DNA from: Paramecium pentaurelia
Taxonomy: Eukaryota; Ciliophora; Oligohymenophorea; Peniculida; Parameciidae
Direction: 5' to 3'
DNA: 64,000 bases
Assembly (NCBI GenBank): GCA_905183005.1
Contig: CAJJDO010000018.1
Coordinates: 746,914 to 810,913, forward strand
This document shows, piece by piece, positions 58,642 to 64,000 of the stretch. How positions within the stretch are numbered: the first letter of the stretch is position 1; the number at the start of each line of letters is the position of its first letter. The translations under genes were made by a program, and so were the position numbers. The notes beneath the pieces were generated by a model. It ran no database searches and had not been told where the DNA came from. It saw only the letters and a list, made by a program, of their open reading frames with translations.

Positions 58642-59779
58642 AAAAGTATTGTTTTTTTTTGTTTAATAAATAACATAATTCAATCATAAAGGAATTCTTT
58701 CGTTAATGTTAATCAATTAGGATTGTCAGTAGAAATTAATTGGAATTCAACATAATTAATGGACTGAAAATCTTATCAAAATCTAATTTTGAGTTGTTGC
58801 TAGTTTCATCAATTTGAAATATAAAATTTTTATATGTTTTTAATATATTATTTATGAAACTTCTTATGTAGGACAATATCTATCTTGGGATAGCTAATTA
58901 TTAAATAATTTAAGAATTTCTTATTCGATAATTTTATATGTTTTTGCATAATTTTATTGACATTACTTGATTAAAGCATCCTACTCTCCTGTTGGTTAAA
59001 CTTCTTAAATAGCTTTCGCATCTAATTGAAAACCTTGTGAGGCAAATCAATTTTAAACAATATACATTTATTAAAACAAATAGTAATTATTTCTTTTGTT
59101 TGAAAATTAAATTATATATTAATAAGTTCTCTTACAATTTTAAGTATATCAAATAAATTATTATCATTTTATCCTCATTTTTTATGATTATATCGATATA
59201 AAAAATTATTATATAATCATTTCTTTAATGATTCAGAGCGTAATTTTTTTTAATTGAATTTAACAAAATTTTAATGCTTAGATAAAATTTTTGCATACAA
59301 AGGTTAATTAGAGTTGACTATGAAAATATGAATAATATTTACTCAAATTATTAAAATTATAGAAACTCTTTGAGAAAGAGCCATTCATATCTGGTTGACT
59401 GATTAAGACCTTTCCTTCAGAGTGATATGGGCTACCTCGTGTTTTAGCCTTGCTACTGCTTCTTGAAACAGAAATGTTTTTATTCTAAGATAGACTTCTT
59501 GAGTGAACCATTTAATAATTTTTGAGATCTGGAGTTTTCGATTTCTTAACACCTAACTTAGGCTTAGAATTTTATTAGATCGAATGAGGTTATCTATTTA
59601 TATATTTAGGATTAGATACCCGTAAATATCGCTGATGTCAGTTTGCCTTTAAATTCTTATAATATCTTAAGTGTTGAAATATTAGGTTTAGGCAATTTTT
59701 TTAGAAACTGATTCACTTCGTTAATCTAATCTAGATTTACATCTGACTTATTATTGCTAATTAACTGGTTATTTGTATA
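58642..59779. repeat. Second copy of the 1,138-bp duplication
   Basis: Exact repeat of 57503-58640. It continues seamlessly into the rest of the MAPK15-like gene, so this copy gives the complete gene. Confidence 0.9.
58747..59046 (-). CDS. Small hypothetical frame, 5' end unresolved
   Basis: On the minus strand about 100 codons read ASQGFQLDAKAIQEVQPTGE, CQQNYAKTYKIIEQEILKLF and end at TGA 58747-58749. The first half looks coding. A TGA lies just before it, so a first exon must be joined through an intron that I cannot place. No domain recognised. Confidence 0.35.
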
Positions 59780-61046
59780 TATATTGCTCAGTATCAGATT
59801 TAACTACAATAGTATTAGAATTGGGTTCATTTTTACTCTATTTATAAGTTTAATAACTAGAAAAATTAGTGCTAATTAAATTTTTAGACTTTTTAGTTAT
59901 GATTCCCTTATATAGGGCATCTCTATAATCTTATAGCTTAAGTTTTTTGTTATCATTAAATGGAATAGTAATGTATTAATCTAATATTATTTCTTATTCT
60001 GTTTGTTTGAAATCTTTTAGATATGGATGATCTAAAGCCAATTCAGCTGTCAGTCTATTTTTTGGATTGTAAACTAACAATTTCTAATTATTCTATAATT
60101 TTTACTTTAAAAAATCAATTTGGAGATCATTGGCCTTTGGAAAAAATTTTGGGTAACTGAATTGCTTTTTGCTTTCAATTTACTCAATAATTTGATAACC
60201 CATAGGAGCATTGATTGATTCCAATTCAGATATAGTAGGTTTTCCAATCAATTAAATAATTTTGTCAATTTAATCCAAAGTTGAAGTTCCTTTTGATAAT
60301 AGTATTCATACCTGCAAAGCATGCTTTACCAAGTATCATTTCTCCTAAAATGCAACCGACACTCCACATATCGACAGCAGTAGAATAATAATTAGATCCA
60401 AATAGTATTTCAGGGGCTCTATACCATCTAGTTGCTACATATTCTGTCATAAAAGGCATTTCTAAAAATATAAAAATTATTTACCATGATTATTTTCTGT
60501 CTCAGATAGACACCTTGATAATCCAAAATCAGCCACTTTGATATGGCAATCTGCATTTATCAAAATGTTCGCTGGCTTCAAATCTAACTATCCAGAATGA
60601 ATGTATTTGAGACTTTTCAGAATTTAATACATCACATATTGGATATGCATATTATTTAACAATTCTGCTCTGATAACCTATTTTGTAATATTAAAAAACA
60701 ATTACTCGATGCAAATCTGTTTCCATATACTCAAAAACCATGTATAAGACTTTGTTGTTATCTGCCCTTATGACAGATATTAATTTTACTATGTTCTCAT
60801 GAGTATTTAATTATTTCAAAAATATAACTTCCCTGTAAGTTCTCTACGCATCTGTAGAATTTTGAAAAGCATCAAACACCTAGCTTATTTTGAAAATAAA
60901 ACTTTTTTCAATGCAACAATTTATTTGGTTTTTGTATCGTACGCCTTCCATACAATCCCATAAGCTCCCTTTCCTTTATATTCTTACAAATCAAATCTTT
61001 TTAATATATGATCCTCTACTTCACTTTGATCCTCTTCCTTCGACAT
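59233..61046 (-). CDS. MAP kinase, MAPK15/ERK7-like
   Basis: 563 residues. Kinase domain: GKGAYGIVWKAYD, IVALKKVFDAFQNSTDAQRT (an ERK7 hallmark), EYMETDLHRVIRAEL, VADFGLSRC, activation loop TEYVATRWYRAPEILFGS with the TEY dual-phosphorylation motif, and VDMWSVGCILGEMI. ERK7-type kinases act at basal bodies and cilia in other organisms. The catalytic loop is odd: SGQLDLKPANIL, where SGxVIHRDLKPSNIL is expected, so His and Arg of HRD are missing. The C-terminal 220 residues are a basic Ser-rich tail. Introns of 23, 28, 23, 22 and 26 nt leave 564 codons. Start MSKEEDQSEVEDH at 61046. Confidence 0.88.
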
Positions 61047-61165
61047 TGAATGTAATTTTAACTATCAAATTATTAAATCAAATAACAACTAATAAATCAA
61101 CAACCTCAAAATTTCTTAAGGCTTTTTTTTCACCTTATTATTATTTTTTCATTTGAAATCGAACT

Positions 61166-61414
61166 TCATAAGCTTTTTTAAATATTTGATTCTAACAATA
61201 GTAACAAAATATTTTATAAGAGTTTTAATTGCTTCTAAAATTTAAAAAAATGCCTCGCCTTTTTATTTAATAGTTTCTAATTGGCCTAGTTTAAAACTAC
61301 ATCTCTATTATAAAATGCAGTTTATTTTTTGTTTCTGTTTTTTTATAAGCTTAAAAATTAGCAATCTCTCATTTTTTTACTTCCCCACTCCAAAACAATA
61401 TTTTGCTTATCCAT
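61166..61414 (-). CDS. Possible small basic protein
   Basis: 82 residues from MDKQNIVLEWGSKKMRDC to ESNIQKSL at TGA 61166-61168, no intron. Basic (KKARHFFKFQKQLKLL). No family recognised. It lies 120 bp upstream of the MAPK15-like start on the same strand. Confidence 0.35.
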
Positions 61415-61623
61415 TAAAAAAGCATAGTAAGATTTTTGAGTTTAACTTAAGTAAGAATTGCAATTAGGTTATCTCATGAGATGATTTGGCTTATGCTAAA
61501 TCAAATATGTTGCATTTCAAGAGAAAAGCTAAGAGCCATTAGGTAATAGTTTAAATATATTGAAATGATATTTCCCGAAACTACTGAAAAAAAATCGCTT
61601 GTAGTTTATCTATGATTTTTCTG

Positions 61624-61986
61624 TCAAAAAATTTAACCATTTTGGAAAAGTAATGAACATATTCTCAAAACTTAGGAAACTGCATTGTTGCTGAAAATAT
61701 TTAATTAATCAAATTCAATTTAATTGAATAATTCTACAAAATCATTTAAAATTCTTTTTGTATTATTTATTGATGCTTTTTTATAAATTCAAGAATAGTT
61801 ATTAAATTGCTTACCCAAAATTAATATCTTATTTGTTAATATCCTAATGATATTTTCTATCATTGTTTGTCTTAGTTCTAAAACTTATTAAGCAATCCCA
61901 ATTTATTAGCTTAACATTGCTTACCATTTTTCAGAATTAATTAAGATTTAACGAAACAAAAATTGTAAAACTGAAATGGATTTCAT
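61624..61986 (-). CDS. Hypothetical helical protein or fragment
   Basis: From MKSISVLQFLFRQILI a frame of 108 codons to TGA 61624-61626 is obtained by removing one 39-nt GTA...AAG segment, longer than other introns here. The helical text (SEKWQAMLSQQIGIAQQVL, RQTMIENIIRILTN, KRILNDFVELFNQIEFD) resembles a piece of a HEAT-repeat protein such as an exportin, but is too short to assign. It may be a remnant of a larger gene. Confidence 0.4.
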
Positions 61987-62329
61987 TTTAATACACTTTC
62001 TTCTATCTTACATTCTTTAAATCAACTATTTTAGATTTCTCACATATATTTATTCTCAAATTGATTTGCTCTGACATTCTGAACAATTAAGTAAATTTAT
62101 ATCATGATTAGAGAGATGATTGATTATAGAGAAGCCAAATTATCATAATTATAATTAATAATTCAATTTTAAAGTTTAAGAGGCTATAAGGTATTTAAAT
62201 AAATCAAGATTAAAGTTTAGGTAGAATGTCAATAATGTTCTACAAATTTTATTCCTCCTCAATATATTATTTTTCTGAACAGTCTTAATTATAAATCAAT
62301 CTATAAATTTTATTAGATTAATATCTTTA
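61987..62329. other. Intergenic, no confident gene
   Basis: About 340 bp. A minus-strand ATG at about 62073 opens a 48-codon frame (MSEQINLRINICEKSKI) that could be an upstream exon of the preceding gene, but no splice pair links them. Confidence 0.35.
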
Positions 62330-62866
62330 ATGGACCTATTGCATTTGTTTTTCTAATTAGAGTACTCAGATTTTGCTCCATTACCAGCTGCTGATGCTAA
62401 TGCAAAATTTTCTTAAAATGATCATTATATTTTAAGAGTAGCATCTATTATGTTTTGTTTATAGCTTCGTAATTTAATGGAGCACTTCTATCTTCAGCAA
62501 GAAAAACTATTTTTTGGCACCAGGTATTGAAAATAGCCGTTTAAGAAATTTACTGTATTACTACCCTCCAGATGTTCATTAAGGGCATGTTGTTGCCAGA
62601 CTTGGCGAATCAATAATTTTGGAATTTTTATCAGCATACGAAATTAATACTGCAAGGTTTTTGGATGTGGGATATTGATGATAGATAAACAGACAGACAA
62701 GTATTAACAGTAGCACCTGACAGGATGACTGAAATAGTCATTTATGATGGTAATGCCCAAGCTAAAATATTACCAATTTTAAATCTTCTTTATGTTAATA
62801 ATGTTAATAATTAAAAAAATATTTTTCACATATTTAGTTTTAATTAATATAAATTAATTTAAAAAT
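62330..62866 (+). pseudogene. Frameshifted F5/8-type galactose-binding-like gene
   Basis: Starts MDLLHLFFQLEYSDFAP. Conserved-looking blocks follow in different frames: FNGALLSSARKTIF, APGIENSRLRNLLYYYP, GHVVARLGESIILEF, AYEINTARF and WMWDIDDR...RMTEIVIYDGN. The latter pair resembles the strand-turn core (G.VVELG...; F.LWD.DNR...YY..VS.D) of BTBD9-like discoidin domains. A missing T in the T run near 62510 and an extra T in the run near 62660 would each restore the frame; no intron does. It is either a decaying gene or has two homopolymer errors. The product name is tentative. Confidence 0.5.
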
Positions 62867-63240
62867 GACTTTACATGTTGTAAAATTACGATAAATTGGT
62901 TTCTGAAATGAAATTTTATAACAGAGGAGGGAATAGTTTAGACCATTAACTTATGCCAATCATCAAAATATAAGCCTTTTATGCTTTTTGATTATATATA
63001 TTCATTTATATAACAATAATTTTCTGTCATAGAAGAACTAGTTTAATTAAAAAAATTTCTAATTAGCATGTATGAATATATGATTATTTTTGATAAATAA
63101 TATTAAATCAATTTTGAGAATCAAAAATATAAAATTGAGATTATTTGAATTCTGTTTAATAAACAATAGATTTAATTGACAATAGTGAAAAGTAAAATTA
63201 ACTGAAAGTATTTCTGATGTTTTATGACAAAGCGGCAGCA
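62867..63240. other. Intergenic
   Basis: About 0.37 kb of AT-rich sequence with no coding texture on either strand. Confidence 0.45.
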
Positions 63241-63620
63241 TATTTTTAAGAGTAAAAAAAGAGAATTTTGTCAACTCAGTCTGTTTCTCTCCTGATGGAA
63301 ATACATTAGCTTCTGGTAGTAATGATAACTCTATCCGTCTATGGGAAATCAAAAACAAGTATTGTTCAGATTATAGATTTAAAGAAATTTAGGTTAAAAA
63401 TACAAGATATCCTTTTTTTAACACCCTTTTGTAGTAAAAGAATATTATTTAAAATTTAGATACATCTAATATTATGGTTTACCCAAACTTCAATTTTTAA
63501 TTTTTCAAGATTTAAGAGAGTTTTATATAAACAACCGTTTCCTTTTAGGAGAATTATTGGAGTAGCACTTGATTAATTTAAAAACTAACCTATGTTAACC
63601 CTTAATTTAAATCTATTTTA
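63241..63620 (+). pseudogene. WD40-repeat fragment
   Basis: One clear WD40 unit, FVNSVCFSPDGNTLASGS followed by NDNSIRLWEIKNK, at about 63265-63360. Afterwards three frames each hold scraps with coding texture (FNTLLQQKNIIQNLDTSN; FLIFQDLREFYINNRFLL) that cannot be joined by introns. Paramecium has many WD40 genes; this seems to be a decayed or partial one. On the opposite strand the same DNA shows a long frame that is only a shadow. Confidence 0.6.
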
Positions 63621-64000
63621 ATATACTTCTTGTGTCCAATATTTGTTGATAGAGTTCTATTTTTTAGTTTTTTTCTTATTTAACAATCTTGAAGCATTTC
63701 TAATATGGAAATTAATTTAGCAAATTTTAAAATATTATGAAATAAAAATTTTAAGTTGCATGAATGCAATAATATTTTAAATATTTGTATACTATTTTTT
63801 TGGTATTATTCTTATCATAACCAAGCATTTTCTCTCAATTTATATTTAGAATGTGAATTTTATAAGATTTATAAAGTAGATTCTACAACTAAATCTTTCA
63901 GCATTTATCATTTCTAAGTTTTTTAATCTTCTTATTTCTTGAGAGTCATTATATTCAAATATTCACAAGATAATATTTTTCTCAACTCATATTTAATTAC
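63621..64000. other. AT-rich end of window, no gene seen
   Basis: The last 380 bp contain no frame with coding texture on either strand. Confidence 0.4.

Noticed and set aside
63059..63358. Minus-strand 99-codon frame
   Set aside because: Opposite strand of a recognisable WD40 repeat on the plus strand; no motif of its own.

Overview
The window is macronuclear-type DNA of a ciliate, almost certainly a Paramecium. Reading frames stay open only if TAA and TAG are read as glutamine and TGA is the sole stop. The DNA is very AT-rich, genes are separated by tens to a few hundred bases, and coding frames are broken by tiny introns of about 19-33 nt that nearly always begin GTA and end TAG. Two trichocyst matrix protein genes support the assignment. 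All models were read by hand with ciliate code 6. For most genes the coding length after intron removal was checked to be a multiple of three.

Layout. 1-5 kb: a 5'-truncated MORN-repeat gene and a STAG/SCC3-like cohesin gene. 5-12.6 kb: a small gene, an RBR (Ariadne-type) ubiquitin ligase, an AGC kinase with Ubl, ankyrin and PH regions, an LMBD2-type membrane protein and a small membrane protein. 12.8-22 kb: a coiled-coil protein with an unresolved 5' part, two atypical kinases, an STPGR-repeat protein and a small secreted Cys-rich protein. 22.6-27 kb: separase. 27-35 kb: trichocyst matrix protein, a basic hypothetical protein, an exportin-4/7-like receptor. 35-46 kb: mitotic-type cyclin, zinc-finger/TM protein, LRR protein, type I membrane protein, AMPK-gamma-like CBS protein, PB1-ZZ-ZZ protein, rhomboid-like protein, ribosomal protein eL20. 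46-57.3 kb: a broken CCR4-like gene, several coiled-coil or hypothetical genes, a second trichocyst matrix gene, eIF3h. 57.5-64 kb: MAPK15/ERK7-like kinase, small genes, and broken galactose-binding-like and WD40 remnants.

Two stretches (49612-51894 and 57503-59779) are perfect 1.14-kb direct duplications whose copies meet at a single N. They look like unmerged contig overlaps. They create partial extra copies of the second trichocyst gene and of the MAPK15-like 3' end.

There are no operons. Neighbours are mostly functionally unrelated, as usual in Paramecium, although SCC3-like, separase and cyclin, all chromosome-cycle proteins, lie within 37 kb. No tRNA, rRNA, CRISPR or intact transposon was recognised. 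No wholly new multigene system was found. The most unusual points are the degenerate catalytic loops in three kinases, very short putative introns in eIF3h, and a cluster of decaying genes.
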